Shown here piece by piece: positions 1-7,420 of a stretch of 9,535 nucleotides of DNA. Made by a program: the position numbers and the translations under genes. The DNA lies in assembly GCA_903873045.1 (NCBI GenBank), contig CAIQND010000604.1:1-9535 (forward strand), in the 5' to 3' direction. The notes under the pieces are model-generated. The model was not told the DNA's origin. It worked only from the letters and a program-made list of their open reading frames with translations, and searched no databases. How positions within the stretch are numbered: the first letter of the stretch is position 1; every line of letters starts with the position of its first letter. Source of the stretch: an uncultured Methylococcaceae bacterium. GTDB lineage: Bacteria > Pseudomonadota > Gammaproteobacteria > Methylococcales > Methylomonadaceae.

Positions 1-691
1 CAAGCTCTTCTTGGCTTAAATGGCGTACATCTTCGCCATTAATCATATAAACCAAATGTTCACAGATGTAACAGGCATGATCGCCAATTCTTTCCAATGC
101 ACGAACCGTCCAAAGCACATCCAAAGTCCGGGTAATATTTCTGGGGTCTTCCATCATTCGGGTAATTAATTGCCTGAGGATATTGTCGTATTCACGATCC
201 ACTTTTTCATCCATCAAAGTAATGGCAGGCACATTCTGCAAAGTCATTCTGGCAAAAGCATCCAATGCATCATGCAGCATTTTTTTAACCAAATCAGCCA
301 TGTGCTCCAATTCATGATGAGGGATTTTGCTTTCATTACCCGATAACTGTATCGCCATTTCAGCAATACGTTCAGCCTTGTCGCCGACGCGCTCAATCTC
401 GTGAATAATTTTAATCACCGCAATCAACAGCCTTAAATCAAAAGCCGTCGGTTGGCGCAATGCTAAAATCTGGGTGCATTCCTGATCAATAGCCACTTCC
501 AATGCATCAACATCATCATCCTGCTTGATGACCTGCTCAGCCAATTCCATATTACTTGTGGTGTAAGCTTCAACTGCCAGTTCTATTTGGCGCTCAACCA
601 AACCACCCATCATTAGCACTTTATTGCGTATATCTTCCAGCTCTTGATTAAACCGCTCAGATATATGCTGCCCTATTTTACTGTTGTCCAT
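1..691 (-). CDS. phoU: PhoU, phosphate transport/Pho regulon regulator (3' end cut by window edge)
   Basis: PhoU is a cytoplasmic helical-bundle protein that connects Pst transporter activity to the PhoR/PhoB two-component system and represses the Pho response when phosphate is plentiful. The frame opens at the ATG at 689-691 (MDNSKIGQHISERF) and stays open to the window edge, giving 230 residues. Family members have about 240, so only around ten residues and the stop are missing. Both metal-binding repeats of the family are visible: HEIERVGDKAERIAE (about 97-111) and RALERIGDHACYICE (about 197-211), each with the E-R-x-G-D core. An AGGAG ribosome site at 698-702, six bases before the ATG, supports the start. 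It is the last gene of the pst operon, 13 bases after the pstB stop, which is its usual place. Identity is near certain. Confidence 0.97.
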   Translation of the reverse strand, partial: MDNSKIGQHISERFNQELEDIRNKVLMMGGLVERQIELAVEAYTTSNMELAEQVIKQDDDVDALEVAIDQECTQILALRQPTAFDLRLLIAVIKIIHEIERVGDKAERIAEMAIQLSGNESKIPHHELEHMADLVKKMLHDALDAFARMTLQNVPAITLMDEKVDREYDNILRQLITRMMEDPRNITRTLDVLWTVRALERIGDHACYICEHLVYMINGEDVRHLSQEEL

Positions 692-704
692 TATTTTCTC
701 CTGA

Positions 705-1538
705 TTATCCGTAGCGCCCGGTAATATAATCTTCTGTTTGTTTTTTTACCGGATTAGTGAACAATTCACTGGTGGTGCCTATTTCAATTAATTCACCCAT
801 ATACATAAAAGCTGTGAAATCAGAAACGCGGGCAGCCTGCTGCATATTATGCGTTACAATGACTATTGTATATTTTTCTTTAAGCTCATTGATTAATTCT
901 TCAATTTTTAACGTTGAAATAGGATCCAGTGCAGAGGCCGGTTCATCCAGTAATAACACTTCAGGTTCTATCGCAATCGCTCTGGCAATAACCAAGCGTT
1001 GTTGCTGTCCGCCTGACATGCCCAAGGCATTGTCATTCAGGCGGTCTTTCATTTCATCCCATAACGCGGCACCGCGCAAGGCATTTTCAACCGTTTCTTC
1101 CAGTACCCGTTTATCATTAACGCCCTGAATGCGAAGACCATAAGCGACATTTTCAAAGATAGACTTTGGGAAAGGATTGGGTTTTTGAAATACCATGCCG
1201 ACGCGTCTACGCAAAGCCGCTACATTAACGGATTTGTCGTAGATATTCTCACCATCCAACAAGATTTTACCGTCAATTCTGGCGCTATCAACCAGATCAT
1301 TCATGCGGTTAATACAACGTAATAACGTTGATTTACCACAACCACTGGGGCCGATATAGGCGGTCACTTTTTTCTTGGGCATTTCCATGTTAATACCATG
1401 TAATGCCTGCTTATCGCCGTAAAACAGGTTTAAATTTTCTACCTTGATACACGTTTCATTAGGGAGTTGCGACTCTTCTTTGCCGCGTAAAACAGAACTC
1501 ATATCGATTGTGTGTGTACGTGCTTGTTGTTCCGACAT
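705..1538 (-). CDS. pstB: PstB, phosphate ABC transporter ATP-binding protein
   Basis: PstB is the cytoplasmic ATPase that powers phosphate import through PstC/PstA. All ABC motifs are present in the 277-residue product: Walker A GPSGCGKST (63-71), Q-loop Gln118 in VFQKPNPFP, signature MSGGQQQRL (174-182), Walker B VLLLDEP (194-200) with catalytic Glu199, D-loop SALDP (202-206) and switch His230. PstB proteins usually read LSGGQ, so Met174 is a mild variant. The first 30 residues are a polar extension slightly longer than in the E. coli protein; Met13 is an alternative start. Met1 is preferred because GGAAGG (1547-1552) lies eight bases upstream, inside the last codons of pstA, and the intergenic gap is only 4 bp. 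That arrangement implies translational coupling to pstA. Confidence 0.98.
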   Translation of the reverse strand: MSEQQARTHTIDMSSVLRGKEESQLPNETCIKVENLNLFYGDKQALHGINMEMPKKKVTAYIGPSGCGKSTLLRCINRMNDLVDSARIDGKILLDGENIYDKSVNVAALRRRVGMVFQKPNPFPKSIFENVAYGLRIQGVNDKRVLEETVENALRGAALWDEMKDRLNDNALGMSGGQQQRLVIARAIAIEPEVLLLDEPASALDPISTLKIEELINELKEKYTIVIVTHNMQQAARVSDFTAFMYMGELIEIGTTSELFTNPVKKQTEDYITGRYG

Positions 1539-1542
1539 TTAT

Positions 1543-3198
1543 TTAACCTTCCAGTGCGCGATATTTTTCTCGCAGATTATTTCTTATGACAATTGCAGCC
1601 AGATTAAGTCCTATAATGACCAAAACCAGTAATAATGCTGTCGCATAAACCAAGGGTCTCGCGGCCTCAACATTGGGGCTTTGAAAACCGACATCATAAA
1701 TATGAAAACCCAGATGCATAAACTTTCTGTCTAAATGCAAAAACGGGAAATTCCCATCCAGCGGTAAAGTGGGAGCCAGCTTAACCACGCCCACCAACAT
1801 TAACGGCGCCACTTCGCCTGCGGCGCGTGCAACCGCCAGAATCAAACCGGTCATCATGGCGGGACTGGCCATTGGCAGTACCGTCAGCCATAAGGTTTCC
1901 AGTTTAGTCGCACCCAACGCCAGACTGCCTTCGCGGATTGAACTGGGAATACGTGCCAAACCTTCTTCCGTTGATACAATAACCACCGGTAACGTTAGTA
2001 AAGCCAGCGTAATGGAAGCCCACAACAATCCCGGTGTACCATAAACCGGTGCCGGTGCAGATTCAGGAAAAAACAACTGATCTATGTTGCCGCCCAAAAT
2101 ATACACAAAAAAGCCCAAGCCAAATACCCCATAAACCACAGAAGGTACGCCCGCAAGATTGTTGACCGCTATTCTGATTAATCGGGTCGTGAAGCCTTGC
2201 TTGGCATATTCACGCAGATAGACCGCAGCAATAACGCCAAAGGGCGTAACAATCACCGACATCATCATAACCATCATCACGGTACCGAATATCGCCGGAA
2301 AAATACCGCCCTCGGTATTGGCTTCACGCGGATCATCAGCTAAAAATTCAACCACCTTGGTGCCATAGTGAACTATTTTATCAAATAAACTCATGGCATT
2401 GGGCTGAAAAGCTCTAACCACTTTGGCTAAAGGAATTTCCAGCGTAGCGCCGCTTTCGGTTGTGGCAACCAGGCTATCACGTCTTATTTTTTGATATAAG
2501 GTGGCTAACTGGGCTTGATACTGTTTATAGTCCACTTCATAACCGGCCTTTTCCGCTGCAATCGCTTGCTTGGCGGCATCATCCAGTTTATTTTGCAATT
2601 CCAGTTTTCTTTGTTTAAGCCTTAGTCGTTCCAACGCATAATTTATCGCGCCAATTTCCTTTTTTTCTAAATGCGCTATTTCCTTAAAAACAGCTAATGC
2701 TTCGTCTATCTTGGTCTGAAGAACTGGCCAAGCCTGTGTCCCTGTGGCAATCGTTTTATGATCCTCTTTAACTTCAAGCAACTGTCCATAAAAATTACCC
2801 CACTCGCGGCGCTCAATCACCATCATATCAACAGGATGACTGTGCTCCTTTACATTACGCGCCTGTATCCAGAGAAAGTCAGTGCCTGTCAAATCACGGT
2901 TACCGGTTTTAATTAAATACTGCACCAGGGTTTCTTCATCATCGGCCATTTTAAAGCCGGTTGATTTAGCCATTGCAGCGGGCGTTATGCTGGTGTCCAC
3001 TTTTTCGCCGATAATTATCCGGGACTGCTTGCCTTCTTCCTGATAACTGAAACGGGTCACTTGATGCGGCCAGAAATGTCCTACTCCGCGCACGGTGACC
3101 AGACCCAGCACCCCCACAATCATAATAAGACAGGTACTGACTGCCGCTGCATTGAGCCATATCCAGGGGGCTCCACTTTTAAACCATAACTTAATCAT
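1543..3198 (-). CDS. pstA: PstA, phosphate ABC transporter permease, extended form with large periplasmic N-terminal insert
   Basis: PstA pairs with PstC to form the inner-membrane phosphate channel. At 551 residues it is nearly twice the E. coli protein (about 296). Residues 14-37 form the first membrane helix. Residues 38 to about 295 form a soluble, presumably periplasmic segment, charged and strongly helical, with a likely coiled coil at about 165-240 rich in Glu, Lys, Leu and Gln. The permease core follows, with hydrophobic helices near 303-327, 351-371, 390-408, 445-468 and 517-538. The coupling loop that contacts PstB spans about 411-468 and includes REGSLALGATKLETLW (422-437) and ARAAGEVAPLML. 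The long N-terminal region resembles the one I remember as DUF3333 in gammaproteobacterial PstA. The start has no clear Shine-Dalgarno site, and the sequence before it looks like a duplicated copy of the pstC-pstA junction. Confidence 0.95.
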   Translation of the reverse strand: MIKLWFKSGAPWIWLNAAAVSTCLIMIVGVLGLVTVRGVGHFWPHQVTRFSYQEEGKQSRIIIGEKVDTSITPAAMAKSTGFKMADDEETLVQYLIKTGNRDLTGTDFLWIQARNVKEHSHPVDMMVIERREWGNFYGQLLEVKEDHKTIATGTQAWPVLQTKIDEALAVFKEIAHLEKKEIGAINYALERLRLKQRKLELQNKLDDAAKQAIAAEKAGYEVDYKQYQAQLATLYQKIRRDSLVATTESGATLEIPLAKVVRAFQPNAMSLFDKIVHYGTKVVEFLADDPREANTEGGIFPAIFGTVMMVMMMSVIVTPFGVIAAVYLREYAKQGFTTRLIRIAVNNLAGVPSVVYGVFGLGFFVYILGGNIDQLFFPESAPAPVYGTPGLLWASITLALLTLPVVIVSTEEGLARIPSSIREGSLALGATKLETLWLTVLPMASPAMMTGLILAVARAAGEVAPLMLVGVVKLAPTLPLDGNFPFLHLDRKFMHLGFHIYDVGFQSPNVEAARPLVYATALLLVLVIIGLNLAAIVIRNNLREKYRALEG

Positions 3199-3312
3199 AA
3201 TGCGCTACATTTTTTGGGTAAAGGGAAACACAGGCAGTCGCCCTATTAAGCCCTATCAAGGGCGGCACTTTTAAACCATACAAAATCATAATGAACTGTA
3301 TTTTTCGCGTAA
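3155..3312. repeat. Degenerate tandem duplication of the pstC/pstA junction
   Basis: Two stretches about 91-94 bases apart match in the same order. The copies are 3155-3221 (start of pstA and sequence before it) and 3249-3312 (end of pstC and sequence after it). The blocks are AGCCATATCCAGGG (3155-3168) against AGCCCTATCAAGGG (3249-3262), 12 of 14 identical; CACTTTTAAACCATA, identical at 3174-3188 and 3266-3280; and AATCATAATG, identical at 3193-3202 and 3284-3293. Weaker similarity continues through an A/T-rich stretch to GGGTAA (3216-3221) and GCGTAA (3307-3312). On the coding strand the copy behind pstC resembles the first ~15 codons of pstA, with the W-F-K-S residues kept in a shifted frame. 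I infer an old tandem duplication that separated two genes which once overlapped by ATGA. Confidence 0.7.
3191..3289 (-). other. 32-codon frame bridging pstC stop and pstA start (possible coupling leader or pstA remnant)
   Basis: An ATG at 3287-3289 overlaps the pstC TGA as ATGA. It opens a 32-codon frame (begins MILYGLKVPP, ends PKNVAHYD) whose TAA at 3191-3193 lies eight bases inside pstA. It therefore exactly spans the space between the two genes. The sequence is a frameshifted relic of the start of pstA and has no recognisable domain, so a functional peptide is unlikely. Its possible value is to carry terminating ribosomes from pstC to the pstA start, which has no visible Shine-Dalgarno site. 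An in-frame ATG-TAG start-stop at 3205-3210 also sits just before the pstA ATG. This is inference from layout only. Confidence 0.25.
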
Positions 3313-5565
3313 GCGCTGGCGAATGATTTCGGCCAACGTATTAAAAACAAAAGTAAACATAAACAACACCAGAGCGGCCAAAAACAATACCCGATAATGC
3401 GTACTGTCCACTTCAGATTCCGGCATTTCCACGGCAATATTGGCGGCCAAGGTACGCAAGCCCTGAAAAACACTTAAATCCATGACCGGCGTGTTCCCTG
3501 TCGCCATTAATACAATCATGGTTTCACCGACGGCACGACCCAAACCGATCATAACCGCCGAAAAAATACCGGGACTGGCCGTTAATAACACCACCTTAAT
3601 CATGGTTTGCCAAGGTGTAGCACCCAAGGCCAAAGAACCCACGGTTAAATGTTTGGGCACACTAAAAATAGCATCTTCAGCGATTGAAAAAATAGTCGGT
3701 ATAACCGCAAAGCCCATCGCGATACCCACCACCAGTGCATTACGTTGATCATAGCCGATACCCAGTTCGGTTTTAAACCAATCCCGTAACGTACCATGAA
3801 ACAAGAAAGATTCCAACGGCACGCTCACGCTAAAGGCAAACCAACTGCTTAACAAAATAACCGGTATTAAGACTGCCGATTCCCAGCCTTCGGGAATCTT
3901 CTGCAGAAAAGATTTTGGTAAATACTGCCAGGCGAAAGCAAATAACATAACCGCTAACGGAACCAGCATCAGCAAGGCAAACAACCCAGCCAAATACTCT
4001 TCAATAATCGGTGCCAACCATAAGCCTGCCAGAAACCCCAAAATAACCGTAGGTAAAGCGCCCATTAATTCAATGGAAGGCTTTACATATTGACGCATTT
4101 TGGACGTCATAAAATAGGCGGTATAAATAGCGCCCATTAAAGCCAAAGGCATGGCCACCAACATGGCATAAAAGGCGGCCTTTAGCGTACCAAAAACCAA
4201 CGGTGTTAAGCTGTACTTAGGCTCAAAGTCGCTGTTTGCCGAAGATGACTGCCAGATATAATCCGGCTTGGGATAACTTTCGTACCAGACTTCTTTCCAA
4301 AGCGAGCCTAAAGAGACTTCTGGATGCTCATTATCCACTTTCCAAAAGCTTATTTTACCATCGCCGGACTCTACCAACACCGCATTGGCTCTGGGTGACA
4401 TGGCCGCTGCAACAGGCTGTGAATGAGTAACCGTCTCTTTAATCATTTCCCGTTCAGATGTCGAATGATAAACGCCCAGTGTGCCATCGGCATCAACCGT
4501 CATAAAACCTTTACGTCGCTGTTCCGGATTAATCGACATAACCGCTTTATCAGACACTTTAAAGACTCTGATTTTTTGCATGGCAAAGTGGTTTAACTTG
4601 TCTCTCACCTTGCTCCACTGAGATACCAATCCGCTGGAATCACCAATCATTAAGGACAGGTCGCCGTTTAAAAACGCGACACTGGTAACCTTTTGTCCGG
4701 CCTGAATAATATTTTGCTCTTGGACAAGCACAGGCGCACTTTTATCGTTAATATCAAACAAACCCAACTGTCCGTTACTGCTTAACAAATAAAGATTATG
4801 CTCCTCTTTATCAATCAAAATATCGGTGACATCCTTGGCCGCATAATCTAAAACCGCATCCGTTCGGGTTACCGCCGCTTCATCCGCGAACAAAGATTTT
4901 TCTTTTTCAAAATGGCTCAAGCGAATTTTATCGCCTGTTTTTGCAATGATGGTACTGGCATCATCACCGATTTTAACGGCAATTTTTTCTAACGGCGCAC
5001 CTGACTCATCTATCACCAAAGGCGCTTCGCCCATTGGATAGGCTATTGAGGGTGTAATCAGGCGGACGTTATTGGGATAGGTGACTTTATATTGGTGTTT
5101 AACAATAACCGCTTTGCCATCAGACAAACCGTAAATCACCGCACCTTCATTGTTGGGACTGCCCTGGGCAAAGCTTACAATATGAGTGCCTTCGGGTATT
5201 TTGACGGTTTCCTTTAACAGGGTTTTTCCGGTCGCCACGGCAAAAAATATCACTTGCCCGGTGTCGGTAAAGCGGGCGGCCACTTCATTTTGTTCTTCCA
5301 CCCCCAATAATACCGTTTTACCTAATGCCTGTTCAGGTACCTCATATTGACTAACGGCCTCGGCGGTTGCCGACAAAAACAGAGGAAAAACCACATACAG
5401 CAGATAAAAGAAAATCAGCGCGATAGCAAAGATCACACCGAGTCCACCCACGACTACACCGTAGCGGGCTATTGCGTCTTTTAACAGCCGCCAGCGCTCA
5501 TGGATGCCACCGGATGTTTGGTTTATGGCTGAGGAATATTTTGATGGACTGTTTATTTCAGACAT
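3286..5565 (-). CDS. pstC: PstC, phosphate ABC transporter permease, extended form with a periplasmic propeller-like domain
   Basis: PstC is the second channel subunit of the phosphate importer. Starting at the ATG at 5563-5565 (MSEINSPSKYSS) it has 759 residues, far more than the ~320 of E. coli PstC. It resembles the long permease class I remember as COG4590. A membrane helix at about 35-64 is followed by about 385 extracytoplasmic residues. WD40-like strands with G-x-x-S-Q-W or G-K-I-S-F-W endings occur near 293-320, 341-367 and 383-409, which suggests a beta-propeller. The permease core starts near 453; the PstB-coupling loop is at about 630-668 (GSLALGATPWQTMIKVVLL), followed by GRAVGETMIVLMATGN. 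An upstream TTG at 5638-5640 would add 25 residues, but those codons come from the terminator U-tract and loop, so it is rejected. No strong ribosome site precedes the ATG. Confidence 0.93.
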   Translation of the reverse strand: MSEINSPSKYSSAINQTSGGIHERWRLLKDAIARYGVVVGGLGVIFAIALIFFYLLYVVFPLFLSATAEAVSQYEVPEQALGKTVLLGVEEQNEVAARFTDTGQVIFFAVATGKTLLKETVKIPEGTHIVSFAQGSPNNEGAVIYGLSDGKAVIVKHQYKVTYPNNVRLITPSIAYPMGEAPLVIDESGAPLEKIAVKIGDDASTIIAKTGDKIRLSHFEKEKSLFADEAAVTRTDAVLDYAAKDVTDILIDKEEHNLYLLSSNGQLGLFDINDKSAPVLVQEQNIIQAGQKVTSVAFLNGDLSLMIGDSSGLVSQWSKVRDKLNHFAMQKIRVFKVSDKAVMSINPEQRRKGFMTVDADGTLGVYHSTSEREMIKETVTHSQPVAAAMSPRANAVLVESGDGKISFWKVDNEHPEVSLGSLWKEVWYESYPKPDYIWQSSSANSDFEPKYSLTPLVFGTLKAAFYAMLVAMPLALMGAIYTAYFMTSKMRQYVKPSIELMGALPTVILGFLAGLWLAPIIEEYLAGLFALLMLVPLAVMLFAFAWQYLPKSFLQKIPEGWESAVLIPVILLSSWFAFSVSVPLESFLFHGTLRDWFKTELGIGYDQRNALVVGIAMGFAVIPTIFSIAEDAIFSVPKHLTVGSLALGATPWQTMIKVVLLTASPGIFSAVMIGLGRAVGETMIVLMATGNTPVMDLSVFQGLRTLAANIAVEMPESEVDSTHYRVLFLAALVLFMFTFVFNTLAEIIRQRLREKYSSL

Positions 5566-5611
5566 AGGGAAAATATAAAGATAGAAAGGTAGCAATGATG
5601 TAACAAAAATC

Positions 5612-5650
5612 AAAAAAAACGGCTGAGATTGAATAATCAAACCCCAACCG
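5612..5650 (-). terminator. Rho-independent terminator/attenuator between pstS and pstC
   Basis: In the minus-strand transcript, CGGTTGGGGTT (5650-5640) pairs with AATCTCAGCCG (5630-5620). The 11-bp stem contains three G-U pairs around a nine-base loop and is followed at once by eight U residues (5619-5612). This is a textbook intrinsic terminator shape placed after pstS and before pstC. Partial read-through would let PstS greatly exceed the membrane subunits, as expected for a periplasmic binding protein. A weak sigma70-like pair between it and pstC (TTGTTA, 17 bases, TATCTT on the minus strand) might restart transcription, but I do not rely on it. Confidence 0.7.
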
Positions 5651-5689
5651 CCCTGTTTTTTGGCATTAACCTGTGTACACCGAAAGGTG

Positions 5690-5780
5690 AATAATCAGTT
5701 AATCCAGACCAACATCCCTGTCGATGCAGCCCGGTAAGTCGGCATTTACAACACCGCCACACGCAGGTCTGTTGATTATT
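5690..5780 (-). other. Large mRNA fold starting at the pstS stop codon
   Basis: In the minus-strand RNA, AATAATCA (5780-5773, overlapping the pstS TAA) and CAGACC (5771-5766) pair with GGTCTG (5710-5705) and TGATTATT (5697-5690). Together they give 14 base pairs with an asymmetric one- versus seven-base bulge, closing a ~55-base interior (5711-5765). A 3' structure here could protect pstS mRNA from 3' exonucleases after termination or processing. The base pairs are visible by eye; stability has not been computed. Confidence 0.45.
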
Positions 5781-6762
5781 ATTTAAGGGTAGTCAGAACT
5801 TTCTCAACAATTTTTGCTGGTAATGGAATATAACCATCTTTTATGACAACTTGTTGACCGGCTTTAGATAAAACCATTTTTATAAATTCGTTTTCTAAAG
5901 GCGCTAACGGTTGATTGGGTTTTTTATTAACATAAACATACAAATAACGGGTTAATGGATAAGTGCCATTAAGTGCATTTTCAGGTTTTGCGTCAATAAA
6001 AGGTTGGCCTGCTTTTTTAGCCAACGGTACCATTTTAACACCGGATGTGGTGTAACCCATGCCTGAATAACCCACACCATTAACTGATGAAGTCACCGAC
6101 TGAACGACAGATGCCGAACCAGGTTGCTCATTGACGTTACTTTTAAAATCACCTTTACATAAAGCGTTTTCTTTAAAGTAACCGTAAGTACCGGAAACCG
6201 AGTTACGTCCGTATAACTGAATGCTTTTTGAGCCCCATACTGCAACGCCTGCGTCACCCCATGTTTCGATATCAGTTTCATGACCACATTTACGGGTAGA
6301 AGAAAAAATGGCATCAACTTGTGGAATAGTCAGACCTTTAATGGGGTTGTCTTTATTAACCAACACGGCCAGCGCATCAATAGCAACAGGCACTGCGGTA
6401 GGCTTGTAACCGTATTTATCTTCGAAAGCTTCCAACTCGTCATCCTTCATCTCGCGACTCATAGGACCCAGGTTTGATGTGCCTTCTGTTAACGCAGGCG
6501 GTGCGGTAGAAGAACCGGCTGCCTGAATCTGAATGTTAACATTAGGATATTCGCGGTTGAACTCTTCAGCCCATAGCGTCATCAAATTTGCCAGTGTATC
6601 AGAACCCACACTGGACAAGTTGCCCGCAATACCGCTAGCTTTTTGATAGTCAGGTACGCCTGCATCAACCGTTTGTACTGCGTTTGCAGTACCACTAACC
6701 AATGCCGCAGAAGCAAAACCCATCGCAGCTATTAGCGATTTTGTCTTAAAAGATAATTTCAT
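5779..6762 (-). CDS. pstS: PstS, periplasmic phosphate-binding protein
   Basis: PstS captures inorganic phosphate in the periplasm and delivers it to PstC/PstA. The ATG at 6760-6762 gives 327 residues. An in-frame TTG two codons upstream is less likely because the GAG at 6771-6773 is eight bases from the ATG. A Sec signal peptide is clear: basic MKLSFKTK, a hydrophobic core, and a cleavage site after SGTANA (near residue 28). Phosphate-contact motifs of the family follow: SVGSDTL (51-57), AAGSSTAPPAL (about 81-91), SREMKDDE (about 102-109), Asp129 in AIDALAV, and GRNSVSGTYGYF (185-196). Two cysteines (159 and 202) could form a disulfide in the oxidising periplasm. It is the first operon gene, behind a PHO box and ahead of a terminator, consistent with strong phosphate-starvation expression. 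Confidence 0.97.
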   Translation of the reverse strand: MKLSFKTKSLIAAMGFASAALVSGTANAVQTVDAGVPDYQKASGIAGNLSSVGSDTLANLMTLWAEEFNREYPNVNIQIQAAGSSTAPPALTEGTSNLGPMSREMKDDELEAFEDKYGYKPTAVPVAIDALAVLVNKDNPIKGLTIPQVDAIFSSTRKCGHETDIETWGDAGVAVWGSKSIQLYGRNSVSGTYGYFKENALCKGDFKSNVNEQPGSASVVQSVTSSVNGVGYSGMGYTTSGVKMVPLAKKAGQPFIDAKPENALNGTYPLTRYLYVYVNKKPNQPLAPLENEFIKMVLSKAGQQVVIKDGYIPLPAKIVEKVLTTLK

Positions 6763-6832
6763 TGTCAAATCTCAAAGTTAATTATTGTGGAACTATTATG
6801 TACATATAACATAACAAGAATATGAATGTTTT

Positions 6833-6850
6833 ATGACAGTATTATGACAA
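6833..6850 (-). promoter_or_regulatory. PHO box (PhoB-binding site) of the pst operon
   Basis: On the minus strand the site reads TTGTCAT-AATA-CTGTCAT: two 7-bp direct repeats with a 4-bp spacer, the exact geometry of the PhoB consensus CTGTCAT-n4-CTGTCAT, with one mismatch in 14. It lies 70 bp upstream of the pstS ATG. A candidate -10 element TATTCT (6817-6822) begins ten bases downstream, the position expected when PhoB replaces -35 recognition. A weak extra half-site, GTATTAT, sits one 11-bp step upstream. Phosphate-starvation control by PhoB is a strong inference. Confidence 0.9.
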
Positions 6851-6865
6851 CATCATAATACTGTC
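6835..6865. repeat. Perfect 13-bp inverted repeat overlapping the PHO box
   Basis: GACAGTATTATGA (6835-6847) and its exact complement TCATAATACTGTC (6853-6865) surround the loop CAACA. The left arm holds the promoter-proximal half-site and spacer of the PHO box, and the box's other half-site extends into the loop. In RNA reading out of sixA it would form a hairpin, but no U-tract follows, so it is not a standard terminator. A mirrored weak half-site on the plus strand is an alternative role. Confidence 0.75.
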
Positions 6866-6901
6866 TATATTCCTGTACTCAACGCAGAGATTAAACACTC
6901 A

Positions 6902-7420
6902 TTAAGAAGAATCTTCGGGGAATTTTTTGGGACAGGTAATATACATAAGCTCGGCAATGCCTGCCTCGAGATAAGACCAGTCATTGGGCATTTTCAACCT
7001 GACCAAAGCCGCTGTAGGCAACAATTTATCACTATCCGGCAAGTGAGCGGCTCCGACCAGATAAATCAGCAAATCTTCCAGTTCAGGATTATGCCCAACC
7101 AGTAAAACCCGCTTGGCTTCCAAGGGACATTCAGCCAGTACCGTTTTCAGACGCTCAAACCCCTCCTGATACAAGCGCTTATCCTCAACAATAATCAACC
7201 CCGAAGCGGCAATGGCTTCATGCACAATGAGCGCCGTGGCAAGCGCTCTTTTTGCGGGCGAACTGATTATCCAGTCGGGTATAAGATGTTGTTGATGCAA
7301 GCCCTCGCCGAGGCGCTGGGCTGCGTGTTTTCCACGTTTTTTTAAAGGCCTGTCAAAGTCGTCAACAGCAAGATCACGATCAGATTTAGCATGCCTTAGC
7401 AACCATAATTCTCTGTTCAT
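6902..7420 (-). CDS. sixA: SixA-family phosphohistidine phosphatase (histidine phosphatase superfamily)
   Basis: SixA-type enzymes remove phosphate from phosphohistidine, classically on histidine-phosphotransfer domains of sensor kinases or on PTS components, in the cytoplasm. The 172-residue protein opens with the catalytic LLRHAKSD motif (Arg9 and His10, the phospho-accepting histidine). It continues with DFDRPLKKRGKHAAQRLGE (22-40), SSPAKRALATA (53-63) and VLLVGHNPELEDL (105-117), where His110 is the second catalytic histidine. Length and motif order fit SixA (COG2062), and there is no signal peptide. An AGG ten bases before the ATG at 7418-7420 is a modest ribosome site. It is 139 bp upstream of pstS on the same strand and divergent from the CHAD gene. 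Its true substrate is not shown by sequence. Confidence 0.9.
   Translation of the reverse strand: MNRELWLLRHAKSDRDLAVDDFDRPLKKRGKHAAQRLGEGLHQQHLIPDWIISSPAKRALATALIVHEAIAASGLIIVEDKRLYQEGFERLKTVLAECPLEAKRVLLVGHNPELEDLLIYLVGAAHLPDSDKLLPTAALVRLKMPNDWSYLEAGIAELMYITCPKKFPEDSS

Noticed and set aside
757..1128. 123-codon plus-strand open frame inside pstB
   Set aside because: It is the antisense shadow of a fully conserved ABC ATPase; the same applies to the other open frames opposite pstA, pstC, pstS and the CHAD gene.
5566..5640. 25-residue hydrophobic N-terminal extension of PstC from a TTG start
   Set aside because: The codons come from the terminator loop and U-tract, the TTG has a GGGG only one base away, and the downstream ATG gives the usual PstC N-terminus.
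6835..6865. Palindrome as an intrinsic terminator of sixA
   Set aside because: The stem is AT-rich and the sequence after it on the minus strand is ATAAAAC, not a U-tract.
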